Position numbers and translations under genes: made by a program. The notes below the pieces were generated by a model. That model was not told where the DNA came from, did not search any database, and saw only the letters and a program-made list of their open reading frames with translations. A DNA stretch of 64,000 nucleotides from Anaerolineales bacterium (GTDB taxonomy: Bacteria; Chloroflexota; Anaerolineae; 4572-78; J111): the NCBI GenBank assembly GCA_020634855.1, contig JACKAU010000003.1, forward strand, positions 310,001 through 374,000, given 5' to 3'. Shown in pieces: positions 42,716 to 51,428 of this stretch; the stretch's first letter is position 1, and every line of letters starts with the position of its first letter.

Positions 42716-45424
42716 CTATTTAACCAGTGTGGGCAGAAAAGTCTGATTAGGCTCCGGCGAGCCGCCAGAACCATCGCCGCCTGACAGATAGTACAGGGTT
42801 AGATCGGTCAATTCGGGCGTTTTAGTTTCGTCGCGAGTGAAAAAGTTGACCCGATATTGGATGTAACGCGCTGTGGGTCGGGTATTGCCCGAGGCACCTT
42901 CGATGTGCTGCCCCGGTGAATTATAGCCGGCCAGGGGCGCTCCGGTTTCGCTGGCCGAGCAATCCCAAGGCTGAGGCTGAAACGGAAATCGCTTTGGATA
43001 CCAATCACTGGCCAGCACCTCGGCCATGGAGTCGCCCAGCCGCGTTTGAACCGTGATATAGGTTGAAGCCGGGGTCGTGGCCGACCAGCCGAGGGTGAAC
43101 CACGTGGTGTCGGCGCTCCCTGAATCAAGGATGGAGGAGATTTGACTGCCTGCGCCGAAACCGTAACTATACGGCTTTTGGTTATAGTAGGTCAGGTTGG
43201 AGCGGGCAAAGTAAATATCTTTTTCCTTTTGGGGATCGCCGGCGCGATCATCTTCCCAAACCAGATAGAGATAGCCCCCCCAAACGGTTGAGCCTTGGAG
43301 CTGAATATCAGCCGCGACGCTGGGGTTGAGCTGTCTTCCGGGTGGGGGGTGACCTAAATCGTAGTCGCTGTAGTTGGGATTTGTGGTATCAAAGTTATGT
43401 AAACGAACTCCATCATTAAGCATTTGATTACCGGAGACGGCCCCGCAGCTCGATTTCAGATCATAATAAATATCGTAGTTGCTGCTGTCGTAATTTCTGC
43501 TATCGGACCAGGCGATAAAGATGTTCCATGCCTCCTCGCCGGCATCTCCCCCACAGGGGGCAGCCACCAGAGCCGGATCGCGTTGATCGACCGGCGCAGT
43601 CTGCCAACTGCGGGTATCATTCTTGTTAATCTGCTCATTACCGCCAATTGAAAGCACAAATTCAAACTCATTGTTGTCGCCTAATTGTTCGACCGAAATT
43701 TGGCTTTGATTGTAATAAATGTTGCGATCAACATTGGCCGCCGTGTTATACCCTTCCCAAACGGTATGAATGTTGCTGACCGGCACCTCGACTTCAATAT
43801 CGCGCTGGCTGCCGTCAGGCAAAGGCACGGTAAAATTTATGGGCTTTTTGCCTTTGGTCAATGTAACCTCAGGCTTGCGCTGATCGCCATCCGTAGGCGA
43901 ATTAGTTAGAAATTGATCTTCGGCAAACGTTTCGCCTCTATCCCCGGAGAAGACCATCGCAATATCCGAGTCTCCATGTCGATCATCCTCCCAGGTCACC
44001 GCCAGAATGGTGGCTGGCTGGCTGATCACCTTATTCACCGTAATCGTGTAAGGCTCTGTCGGCGCAATGGTATAAGAGACGCTGATTACTTTGAGCCAAT
44101 CGAGCACTTCGATGGTGGGATTGACCTGCTGGGTAATCCCAAAATCGTCATGCACGCGCCGCACCAGAGTCCAAGTATAAATATTGTTGATCGGTACATA
44201 ACTGGTGGCGAAGATATCATAATGGCCATTACGTTTGTCTTGCCAGGTCACGTGAAAACCACCCGATTCGTCAACGGCGATGTCCGGATTGATCTGTTCG
44301 CCGGCATTGTAACTGGCCGAGCCTCCCACCAAAATATTATTTCCTGTGCGGGTTAAGGTCGCCCCACTGAGCGTAAACGTTTGGGCATAGATGTCATAAT
44401 TGCCGTTACGAAAATCCTGCCAGGCAACCAACAACGTCCCACTGTCGCTGAGGGCCGCTACCGGGTTTAACTGTTGCGCACTGCCCGAATCGTCATTGAC
44501 TTTTTGTTCGGCGCCCCAAGTGACTCCAAAATTTGTTGAGTAACGCAAGTAAATATCTCGGTTGGTATCGCCGTTGCGGCCATCCTCCCAGACCGCAATC
44601 AACACACCGGCGCCGTTGTCGATAAGATGAGGTTCAACTTGCTTGCCGGTAGTGGTGGCGTTAAGGCGTGTATCGGGGTTGCTCATCCCATAATCAGACA
44701 CTGACACGGAAGCGTTATTGATTTCACAAGAGCCATTGGCAAAGGGGGGCGTCAGGAAGGGCGGTTCTTCAAACCGGCTAAGACGCAGAAGACCGCTGGG
44801 GTCGCTATTGTCAAGAGTCGAAGCCATATTTGTCATGAAATCCTGGTGGGTGTCTTGCGTAATTTTGTCTTCTGTCAGAACAGAGACATTAAGTTTTTTA
44901 GTGTTGTTGTCCTCGTTGACCTCAACGACATCATCACCGCTATCGACCTGGCTCCACACTTCAAACGTTTTTACATCGGTGAACACCCAGGTGGTCTCTA
45001 ACGTGTAAGATCCACCGGGTGGTACCCAGAACCACTGCATCCCCCACGGTAGATCATCATTCTCTAGCTGGTGGTAGTTAGGCACGGGTTCAAAGGGGGG
45101 GTCAATATATAAATCGACCAGGAAGTTATTACCACTGTTTAATGCCTGCGAACCTTGATTTTTGATCGTAACGGAGATTGTCGCCGGTTGGTTGACTTTG
45201 GGGGTACTCGGATTAACCGCAATATGGGTAACGATCAGATCCGGCAGCCCTGATGCTGAGATTGGATCTGTGGGGGGCGCCCCGTCGGGTGCAACCGGAA
45301 CCGCGGTTGGTGTGGGCAGACTGTTCAAAATCGGCCCCTGACCAAACGCAAACCGAGCGGACCCCAGTAGTAAAAGGATTACAGCTACAGGCAAAAATGG
45401 AAACCATCGGTTGTTAAAAATCAT
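42716..45424 (-). CDS. Large secreted CARDB/beta-propeller protein with FLPTLVK tail
   Basis: 902 aa. Signal peptide (about 1-28, ending SARFAFGQG), a short Pro-rich stretch, a CARDB domain (about 60-180; LPDLIVTHIAVNPSTPKVNQ) and a propeller-like region (about 240-730) with at least six copies of W-x-D-x-R-x-G-x-x-D-I-Y (VWEDGRNGDTNRDIYLRY, VAWQDFRNGNYDIYAQ, VTWQDKRNGHYDIFATS, VTWEDDRHGDSDIAMVF, IAWSDSRNYDSSNYDIYYD, LVWEDDRAGDPQKEKDIYF). A beta domain follows, and the chain ends QTFLPTLVK. It may be an adhesive or surface scaffold; no catalytic residues were recognised. It lies between the LPETG protein and sortase genes. Confidence 0.85.
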   Translation of the reverse strand: MIFNNRWFPFLPVAVILLLLGSARFAFGQGPILNSLPTPTAVPVAPDGAPPTDPISASGLPDLIVTHIAVNPSTPKVNQPATISVTIKNQGSQALNSGNNFLVDLYIDPPFEPVPNYHQLENDDLPWGMQWFWVPPGGSYTLETTWVFTDVKTFEVWSQVDSGDDVVEVNEDNNTKKLNVSVLTEDKITQDTHQDFMTNMASTLDNSDPSGLLRLSRFEEPPFLTPPFANGSCEINNASVSVSDYGMSNPDTRLNATTTGKQVEPHLIDNGAGVLIAVWEDGRNGDTNRDIYLRYSTNFGVTWGAEQKVNDDSGSAQQLNPVAALSDSGTLLVAWQDFRNGNYDIYAQTFTLSGATLTRTGNNILVGGSASYNAGEQINPDIAVDESGGFHVTWQDKRNGHYDIFATSYVPINNIYTWTLVRRVHDDFGITQQVNPTIEVLDWLKVISVSYTIAPTEPYTITVNKVISQPATILAVTWEDDRHGDSDIAMVFSGDRGETFAEDQFLTNSPTDGDQRKPEVTLTKGKKPINFTVPLPDGSQRDIEVEVPVSNIHTVWEGYNTAANVDRNIYYNQSQISVEQLGDNNEFEFVLSIGGNEQINKNDTRSWQTAPVDQRDPALVAAPCGGDAGEEAWNIFIAWSDSRNYDSSNYDIYYDLKSSCGAVSGNQMLNDGVRLHNFDTTNPNYSDYDLGHPPPGRQLNPSVAADIQLQGSTVWGGYLYLVWEDDRAGDPQKEKDIYFARSNLTYYNQKPYSYGFGAGSQISSILDSGSADTTWFTLGWSATTPASTYITVQTRLGDSMAEVLASDWYPKRFPFQPQPWDCSASETGAPLAGYNSPGQHIEGASGNTRPTARYIQYRVNFFTRDETKTPELTDLTLYYLSGGDGSGGSPEPNQTFLPTLVK

Positions 45425-45473
45425 ACTTGTGCCTCATCATTGGACTTGTCTTGGGGCAACGTCAGGCTTGGCC

Positions 45474-46400
45474 TTAACGGCGCGGACCTCCAGGGGAGGA
45501 GATGTGCCCGGAATGAGTGAGCAGCTTAAAAGCAGCAACAATCACGACAATCAGAACGCCCCAAAGGCCGAAACTGATGAGCTGGCCGAGCGGTTCGGGG
45601 CGATCGTCCGGCAAGCTCTCATTGGTAACAATGGGCCGGTTGGCCGTCGAAAAAGAATTTTGGCCTGGTATGTGGCCGGTCTCCGGCAGGCTGTTGACCG
45701 ATCCCAAGATACCGGCCGGTTTCTCAACCGGTTGGCCGTCGCTCCCGTCCGGCGAAATTTGGGTGAAGAGATCGGACTCGTTTTCCTCAGCCACCGGGGT
45801 CAGCGAACTCATGGCAATGGGGGTGACGATTATAAAAACGCCCACCGTTGAACCGGAGTCTTGACCGGTACCGTTCCCACCGGAACTACTGCTGCTGCCA
45901 TCACTGCTATCGTCAAGAACATCAATTTCAATGGAGTCGGAAGTTTTGGACCCGTCTAGCCATTTGACAATTAGTTTATATTCCGTATCAACATCCGGAC
46001 ACTCTTCGCGTTCATCTTGCTCTGACACCAATACCGCTTCTTTACCATCATCGATTTCGTCGAACTCGACGCGGTCGATGTCGCCGCGCACCACCCAACT
46101 AAACTCAACACAGTCGCCTGAGTCAATTTCATCTTCATCCACTCGGAAATCGATCAGCCGATTACTCGGCGTAACGGTCGCCGGTAAGGGCGTCGGTGGG
46201 TTCGGAACATTGGGGGCTGGCGTGTCAGTAGGAGCGGCGGCAGGAGTCCAGGTCGGGGCGGGGGTCGGAGTCGGGAGGGGTGTTGGATCTTGAGCCGCGG
46301 CCCTGCCGGCAAACAGACTTAAGGCGCTGTAGATTACCAAGCCGATCAAAATCAATCGACCCAATTTGAAACTCTGGAAATTTATTATCATCTTCATCAT
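45474..46400 (-). CDS. LPETG-containing surface protein with Ig-like domain
   Basis: 308 aa from MMKMIINF, where GGGAG is well placed. Signal peptide ends near GRAAAQ; a Thr/Pro linker (about 38-80) precedes an Ig-like domain (about 82-165) with the Cys pair SGDCVEFSW and REECPDV. A Ser/Gly linker and one apparent hydrophobic stretch (VGVFIIVTPIA) follow. LPETG is at about 238-242, a membrane helix at 275-293 and a basic tail (GGPRR) at the end. A sortase would cut in LPETG, but the motif is more than 30 residues from the helix, which is unusually far. The sortase is encoded in the same operon at 41912. Confidence 0.85.
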   Translation of the reverse strand: MMKMIINFQSFKLGRLILIGLVIYSALSLFAGRAAAQDPTPLPTPTPAPTWTPAAAPTDTPAPNVPNPPTPLPATVTPSNRLIDFRVDEDEIDSGDCVEFSWVVRGDIDRVEFDEIDDGKEAVLVSEQDEREECPDVDTEYKLIVKWLDGSKTSDSIEIDVLDDSSDGSSSSSGGNGTGQDSGSTVGVFIIVTPIAMSSLTPVAEENESDLFTQISPDGSDGQPVEKPAGILGSVNSLPETGHIPGQNSFSTANRPIVTNESLPDDRPEPLGQLISFGLWGVLIVVIVAAFKLLTHSGHISSPGGPRR

Positions 46401-46431
46401 TCGCTCCCGTTGTATGCAAGAAATGATCGTA

Positions 46432-48144
46432 TTATTCAAACTGGAGGTTTCGCTGCCAATCGACTTTTAGCTCTTGAGCACCGTTAAGGCACTCGCCACC
46501 CAAACGCTGCCCCATCGCCTCAGAGACCGGCTGTCCATTCTCAAGCACTTGGACCATCCATAAACCCGGAATCTGATCGCCCTCAACAATAATTTGGTAA
46601 ATGCCATCACCGTTAGATGGACCGGATATGAGCGGACCGGCCCCATTGTCGAGATTGAACGCCTGGACCGTCACCCCGGACAAGGGCAAGTGGTAGGCAT
46701 TCCACACGACACCGTGGATATATCCCTGGCCACTGCAATTATTCCTGATGGCCATACTGGTGAGCGCGTAAGGCTGTGGCACAGGCGTAGCGGTGGGTGT
46801 TGGAGTCGGTAGAGCCACCTGCCCTCCGCCCCCACCTCCGCCTCCACTACCGGTTGATGGGGCTGCGGTCGGCTCGGGCGAGGGTGTGGGTGTTGGCGTT
46901 TCTTGAGCTGCCTTGGCTAGCGCCAGTTTACGCCCAATATTGGAGGTATCTACGCCCCTAATCAAACGGGCGGCTTCATATTTGGTTTGAGCTTCGGCAA
47001 ACTCGCCGTATTCGAACAGATCGTCGCCCCAAGCTACGTAAGCATCATACAACAGCGGACCGACTGAGGCATTGGCAAAACTGGGCCGGGCATCGTAGAT
47101 CAGGTTCAAATTCTCGACAGCATTTGCCCAGCGTTCATCTTCCAAATACTCTAAACTTTCTAAATACAATTTTATGAGTTGGCTCTCACCTCTGGCTTGA
47201 GAGTCGCCCGGACGTAAAATGAGCGCTTTCTCGAAGAGGTCCAGCGCGGCTGCCAACTGCTCCGGGTCGTCGCCGGCTGCACTCTCTGCCGTCAACCCTT
47301 GTTGGAGATAGCTCAAGAACAGGTGCTCACGCACGGTATCGCTTTGGAAATTACTATTGATTTCCTGCAACGTCTCATAGCCCTGAATGGCGCGCTCGTA
47401 GTTACCCTGGCTAAAATCAGCCTCAGCATCGCTAAACTGGCTGGTTAGAAGCTGTTGTTCCTGAACAAATTGGATTCGATTGGCCACATCTCGATAACCG
47501 GGCTGGGCTGCTTCGATCTGCTTGAATATTGCCAGCGAGCTTTCCCAGTGATGCGCCTCCATCTCGGCAATGGCTTCACTATAGAGCGACATGGTCGACC
47601 GCAGCGCGCGGGCTTGCTCAAGACCCTGCTGAGCCTGCTGATCATCCGGCTGCAACTGGAGTAGTTCAGAATAAGCGACAACGGCCCGATCATAATCCCC
47701 GCTATCGAGCGCGTCCTGAGCCTGTTCGTGCAGTTGGCTGACTCGCGCTGCTACGCGCTGACTATCGCCACCTGGCAGACCCCAAATTTGCAGAGCGAGC
47801 ATCGTGCTGCCTACCAAGCACAGCAGAACGATAAAAATAAGGCCGGGGATAACAAACTTGAGCGGTCCTTCCAATTTAAAGCGAGGCTCTGAGTCGCTGC
47901 TGTACTCTTCTTCGGCGTAGCCCAACAACGCGCTTCGAGTGCGGACCGACGGCGCCAGCTCTTGCAAGTAAGGGTCGTCTGGGTATAAGGTTAATAACTC
48001 TTCAAGCGGCGCGCGGGCCGCTTGCCAGTCGCCCTGATTAATAAAATGTTCGACCATATGATAGAGTGGATGAGCAGTCGGGTGGTCGGGCAAGGGCGGC
48101 TGAGGCTGCGTTGGTTCGTAATTATTCTGAATAGGTTGCATCAT
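46432..48144 (-). CDS. Membrane-anchored TPR protein with C-terminal beta domain
   Basis: 570 aa. An N-terminal Pro-rich stretch and one TPR-like pair are followed by a membrane helix (about 94-117), a run of TPR repeats (about 130-400; LDSGDYDRAVVAYSELLQLQP, FSQGNYERAIQGYETLQEI), a Thr/Pro and poly-Gly linker, and a C-terminal Ig-like or carboxypeptidase-regulatory domain (about 460-560; GVVWNAYHLPLSGVTVQAF). The repeats are probably outside the membrane. It is a paralog of the next gene and lies in the Tad-type operon, so a scaffold role in pilus assembly is a reasonable inference. Confidence 0.8.
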   Translation of the reverse strand: MMQPIQNNYEPTQPQPPLPDHPTAHPLYHMVEHFINQGDWQAARAPLEELLTLYPDDPYLQELAPSVRTRSALLGYAEEEYSSDSEPRFKLEGPLKFVIPGLIFIVLLCLVGSTMLALQIWGLPGGDSQRVAARVSQLHEQAQDALDSGDYDRAVVAYSELLQLQPDDQQAQQGLEQARALRSTMSLYSEAIAEMEAHHWESSLAIFKQIEAAQPGYRDVANRIQFVQEQQLLTSQFSDAEADFSQGNYERAIQGYETLQEINSNFQSDTVREHLFLSYLQQGLTAESAAGDDPEQLAAALDLFEKALILRPGDSQARGESQLIKLYLESLEYLEDERWANAVENLNLIYDARPSFANASVGPLLYDAYVAWGDDLFEYGEFAEAQTKYEAARLIRGVDTSNIGRKLALAKAAQETPTPTPSPEPTAAPSTGSGGGGGGGGQVALPTPTPTATPVPQPYALTSMAIRNNCSGQGYIHGVVWNAYHLPLSGVTVQAFNLDNGAGPLISGPSNGDGIYQIIVEGDQIPGLWMVQVLENGQPVSEAMGQRLGGECLNGAQELKVDWQRNLQFE

Positions 48145-48165
48145 ATTTATCCCGGCTTATCTTTA

Positions 48166-49359
48166 TTAGTTTGAGTCGGCGTTCAGTTCGGCCAACTTAT
48201 CTTGTGCTTCTGATGAGTCCACGACGAACAGATCGGCCGCGGCTTGATAATCGCTCAGAGCAATCTCTGTTTGGCCGGCGGCCAAATTCGCATCGGCGCG
48301 CGTGACCAGATTGGTATAGAGCAGTTCCACAGCGGCATTTCCGGCATAGTCGGGCCGTTCAGCATAGATCGCTTGCAGTAAATCAATGGCCTGGTCACGT
48401 TCATCCGTAGTGATCGCCGTAAAGTAAGTTTCGGCGAGACGGCGCTCGTCGAGAGCAGCCTGGTCAACGGGGCGAACCATCAATGCTTCAGACAAGTGTG
48501 ACAAAGCCGTCGTCACTTGGTTTGAGTCGGTGTTGGCTGAAGCGATAAGCTCACGCGCATAGTTGAGATGAGAGTCAAAAAGGCGAGTTTGAATCGTTTC
48601 AAATTTAAAGGTCAGGTTCGTTTGGTGTACCTGTTCATACGTGGCTATCGCGTTAGCCCACTCACCATTGGCAAAATCGGCTTCAGCCGATTGGAACTGT
48701 TCATCCAGCGCCTGAGCTTCGTGTGCTGTGGCTAACATCTCGGCTAAATCGCGATACTGGGCATCCAGACTTTGCAGCGCGGTCAGGGTTTCGATGGCTG
48801 TAGCCCACTCCTCTGCGGCCATTTGTTTTTGGGCTTCATTATATAAAGCCGACATTTTCTCCAGTTGTCCCACTCGCTGTAAGCTCTCATCAATATCGGC
48901 ATCCTCCGGTAGAATGATACGCATCTCTTCCAAGGTCTGGCGAGCCTCAGTATAGCGGCCACCAATGATGGCCTCATCCGCCGCTTGCCGCATTTCGGTC
49001 AATTGGCGGATGCGATATTCGTGGAGAAATGTTGGCTCAATCCACACTTTAAAAGCAACCAAGCCGATGATAGAACAGACAATTAACATGAGCACACCGA
49101 TCATAACGACCCGAACCATACGCCGGGCGGAACCTCTTGCTTTTTTCCGGGGTTGCGCTTGAGCCACGGTTGCTCGCATGGTGATTTCGGCCAGCAGATC
49201 CCGAACATCGACGTTGTCCGGATAAAGTTGCTGCAAGGCTTCGATGGCCGCAATAGCCTTCTGCCATTGCCCCTTATCCAGGTAGTTCATCCCTTCACCA
49301 TAGGTCGGATGATCAAAAGGCGATTTTGGTTTGGGCGACGCGGTAACATCGTGAGACAT
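48166..49359 (-). CDS. Membrane-anchored TPR protein
   Basis: 397 aa with the same plan as the gene downstream: a cytoplasmic TPR-like start (MNYLDKGQWQKAIAAIEALQQLYP), a basic segment (QPRKKARGSARRM), a membrane helix (about 88-110), then extracytoplasmic TPR repeats (ADFANGEWANAIATYEQVHQ). It lacks the C-terminal beta domain. It lies 17 nt after tadC and 21 nt before its paralog. Confidence 0.8.
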   Translation of the reverse strand: MSHDVTASPKPKSPFDHPTYGEGMNYLDKGQWQKAIAAIEALQQLYPDNVDVRDLLAEITMRATVAQAQPRKKARGSARRMVRVVMIGVLMLIVCSIIGLVAFKVWIEPTFLHEYRIRQLTEMRQAADEAIIGGRYTEARQTLEEMRIILPEDADIDESLQRVGQLEKMSALYNEAQKQMAAEEWATAIETLTALQSLDAQYRDLAEMLATAHEAQALDEQFQSAEADFANGEWANAIATYEQVHQTNLTFKFETIQTRLFDSHLNYARELIASANTDSNQVTTALSHLSEALMVRPVDQAALDERRLAETYFTAITTDERDQAIDLLQAIYAERPDYAGNAAVELLYTNLVTRADANLAAGQTEIALSDYQAAADLFVVDSSEAQDKLAELNADSN

Positions 49360-49376
49360 CGGTTAATCCTTTACGC

Positions 49377-50315
49377 CTACAGCGATCCGAAGGTTTCCAG
49401 TAACTGCGGTACGGCCGGACCCAAGATAACCGCAAACATCGCGGGAAAAATCAAAAAGACCAGGGGAAATAGCATCTTAATCGAGGCTTCGCGGGCCAAC
49501 TGCTCTGCTCTTTGGCGACGCGCAATGCGCATTTGTTCGGCCTGGACGTGTAGAACTTGGGCAATACTGGCCCCCAGTCGCTCCGCCATGGTTAACGCCA
49601 TAACAAAGCTAATCATCTCTTTAACTCCGGTTCGGTGAGCCATGGCTTCCAATGAATCAGGCCGGCTTCGCCCCAGCTTTGTTTCAGTCAGGACGCGGGC
49701 GAACTCTTCGACCAAGGCATTGTTCCAATTGTCGCAGATGCGCTGCATGGCCCCCGATAGTCCCATCCCGGCATCGACACAGATGACCATCATATCCAGC
49801 GCATCGGGTAGAGATTTGAGAATCTCATGCTTCCGAGCCGCAATACGCTTGATGAGCCAATAATTCGGAATCATAAAGCCGGCCAAGCCGCCACTCAGTC
49901 CAACAAATCCAATCATAAGCATTGATGTTTTGGTACGAACCACCATAACGAACAAAATTAATAAAACAGCGATGATGAGGCCGGATATTAGTTTTAACCC
50001 CAGAAAATCGACAATGCCTAAGTTACCCGGATTGCCGGCCATATCCAGCTTGCGCTGTAAAGCCTCGGCATTGCGCTGCGGGGCCAGTTTGCCTAACCAC
50101 TGCAAGAGTGATTTACTCATGGGCTTAATCGTCCGGTTGACGAACGAGGTACGCAGTTCAATCTCGCGCAGGGTCATGGGCGCGTCTGGGGAGCCGTATA
50201 GAACTTCCTGGAGGCGATCTTCTCCTCCGGAGGGAGTCATGAAAACCCGTAGGCCGTTAAATAGAGCCAGCACGCTCAAGCCGACTATTAAACTGAGTAA
50301 AATCTGAGCAGTCAT
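49377..50315 (-). CDS. tadC: Type II secretion F family inner-membrane protein, TadC-like
   Basis: 312 aa. The T2SF domain (about 150-280) has LPDALDMMVICVDAGMGLSGAMQRI and VKEMISFVMALTMAERLGAS, flanked by membrane helices. Together with TadB it forms the platform of the Tad pilus machine. It is separated from tadB by 127 nt that hold an intergenic repeat. No TadA ATPase is encoded next to it. Confidence 0.92.
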   Translation of the reverse strand: MTAQILLSLIVGLSVLALFNGLRVFMTPSGGEDRLQEVLYGSPDAPMTLREIELRTSFVNRTIKPMSKSLLQWLGKLAPQRNAEALQRKLDMAGNPGNLGIVDFLGLKLISGLIIAVLLILFVMVVRTKTSMLMIGFVGLSGGLAGFMIPNYWLIKRIAARKHEILKSLPDALDMMVICVDAGMGLSGAMQRICDNWNNALVEEFARVLTETKLGRSRPDSLEAMAHRTGVKEMISFVMALTMAERLGASIAQVLHVQAEQMRIARRQRAEQLAREASIKMLFPLVFLIFPAMFAVILGPAVPQLLETFGSL

Positions 50316-50351
50316 AACTATTTGTATCCTCTGCCGACAATGGCGTTTGCG

Positions 50352-50436
50352 GAGTTCGTAGAGTTTATGGAGTGACTTTCGATATTCAACGCCGTAACTT
50401 TACGAACTCCAAGAACGCTACGAACTCTATGAACTC
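50352..50436. repeat. GAGTTCGTAGAGTT word repeat between tadB and tadC
   Basis: GAGTTCGTAGAGTTTATGGAGT on one side and its near-complement made of ACGAACTC/CTATGAACTC words on the other can fold into a long imperfect hairpin inside the operon, where it may affect relative expression of the two genes. Confidence 0.6.
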
Positions 50437-50442
50437 TAATCA

Positions 50443-51402
50443 TTACACCTCGATATCGATGATGCGACGCATGGCGAAAAAACCAATAACGATTCCCAGA
50501 GCAGCCCCGGTAGGAATACACAGGGTGAGCCCCGGTGTAAAAAGTTTCATCTGATAGGTGGGATTGATAACCATCAAGATCGCACCTAGAGCAATTGGCA
50601 AGAATACCAAGACGTAACCGGAAATGGTCTGTTGTGCGGTTAAAACTTGAATTTCACGTTTAATTCGAACCCGTTCGCGAATGGTTTCAGCGGCCGTATC
50701 CAAAATTTCAGCCAGATTACCGCCGATCTGCTGATTTACATTGATGGCCGTAATAACCATAACCAAATCTTCATTTTCGATGCGTTCGGCCAGGTGCTCC
50801 AAAGCAACCTGAAGCGGTAAACCCAATTGAACTTCACGTACAACCCGCAAGAACTCTTCACCGGCCGGTGGGGGGGCCTGTTTTGAAACCGTATCCAGCG
50901 ACTGCACCAGGCTGTACCCAGACCGTAATGATCCTACAATTTGCGTTATGACATCCACCAGTTGATCGGCAAACTCGCGACGGCGTTTGATCTTACGCCA
51001 AGTGACATATACGGCCGGGCTAAAAAAGCTGATCGTACCGGTTATCAGGGCTGATACAGGATGTCTCGAAATTAAGTAGCCCAACAGCGCCCCCAAAATG
51101 GTGATGCTCACAACCAACAAGGCGTACTCGGTGGCTGTTAACTTTAGATCCGCTTGCATCAAATTCGCCGTTAGGGTGTGTCCCAGTCCCCGCGATTGAA
51201 GTTTCTTGTCAAGCAACTTCAACGAGGAATTCGCGGAAAACTTAGCGCCGCTGCCGCCTGTGTCTGCCGCTAAGTCTGACGAAAAGACCTCTTGCATCCG
51301 ATCGGAGATATTATCACGGGGGAGTATTGAGAGAATACCGGCAAAAATTGCCATTATAGCCAGGCCCACCAAGCCGGCGATGAGAAAGCCCATCAAACTC
51401 AT
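50443..51402 (-). CDS. tadB: Type II secretion F family inner-membrane protein, TadB-like
   Basis: 319 aa. N-terminal helix, two central helices, then the T2SF domain with LVDVITQIVGSLRSGYSLVQ and VMVITAINVNQQIGGNLAEIL and C-terminal helices. In known Tad loci TadA precedes TadB; here TadZ precedes it directly with 26 nt between. Confidence 0.92.
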   Translation of the reverse strand: MSLMGFLIAGLVGLAIMAIFAGILSILPRDNISDRMQEVFSSDLAADTGGSGAKFSANSSLKLLDKKLQSRGLGHTLTANLMQADLKLTATEYALLVVSITILGALLGYLISRHPVSALITGTISFFSPAVYVTWRKIKRRREFADQLVDVITQIVGSLRSGYSLVQSLDTVSKQAPPPAGEEFLRVVREVQLGLPLQVALEHLAERIENEDLVMVITAINVNQQIGGNLAEILDTAAETIRERVRIKREIQVLTAQQTISGYVLVFLPIALGAILMVINPTYQMKLFTPGLTLCIPTGAALGIVIGFFAMRRIIDIEV

Positions 51403-51428
51403 AATCTTACTCCGTTACCTTTACGGCT

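Noticed and set aside
45411..45851. Plus-strand ORF of 146 aa
   Set aside because: Antisense to the LPETG protein gene, composition follows the opposite coding strand and no ribosome binding site.
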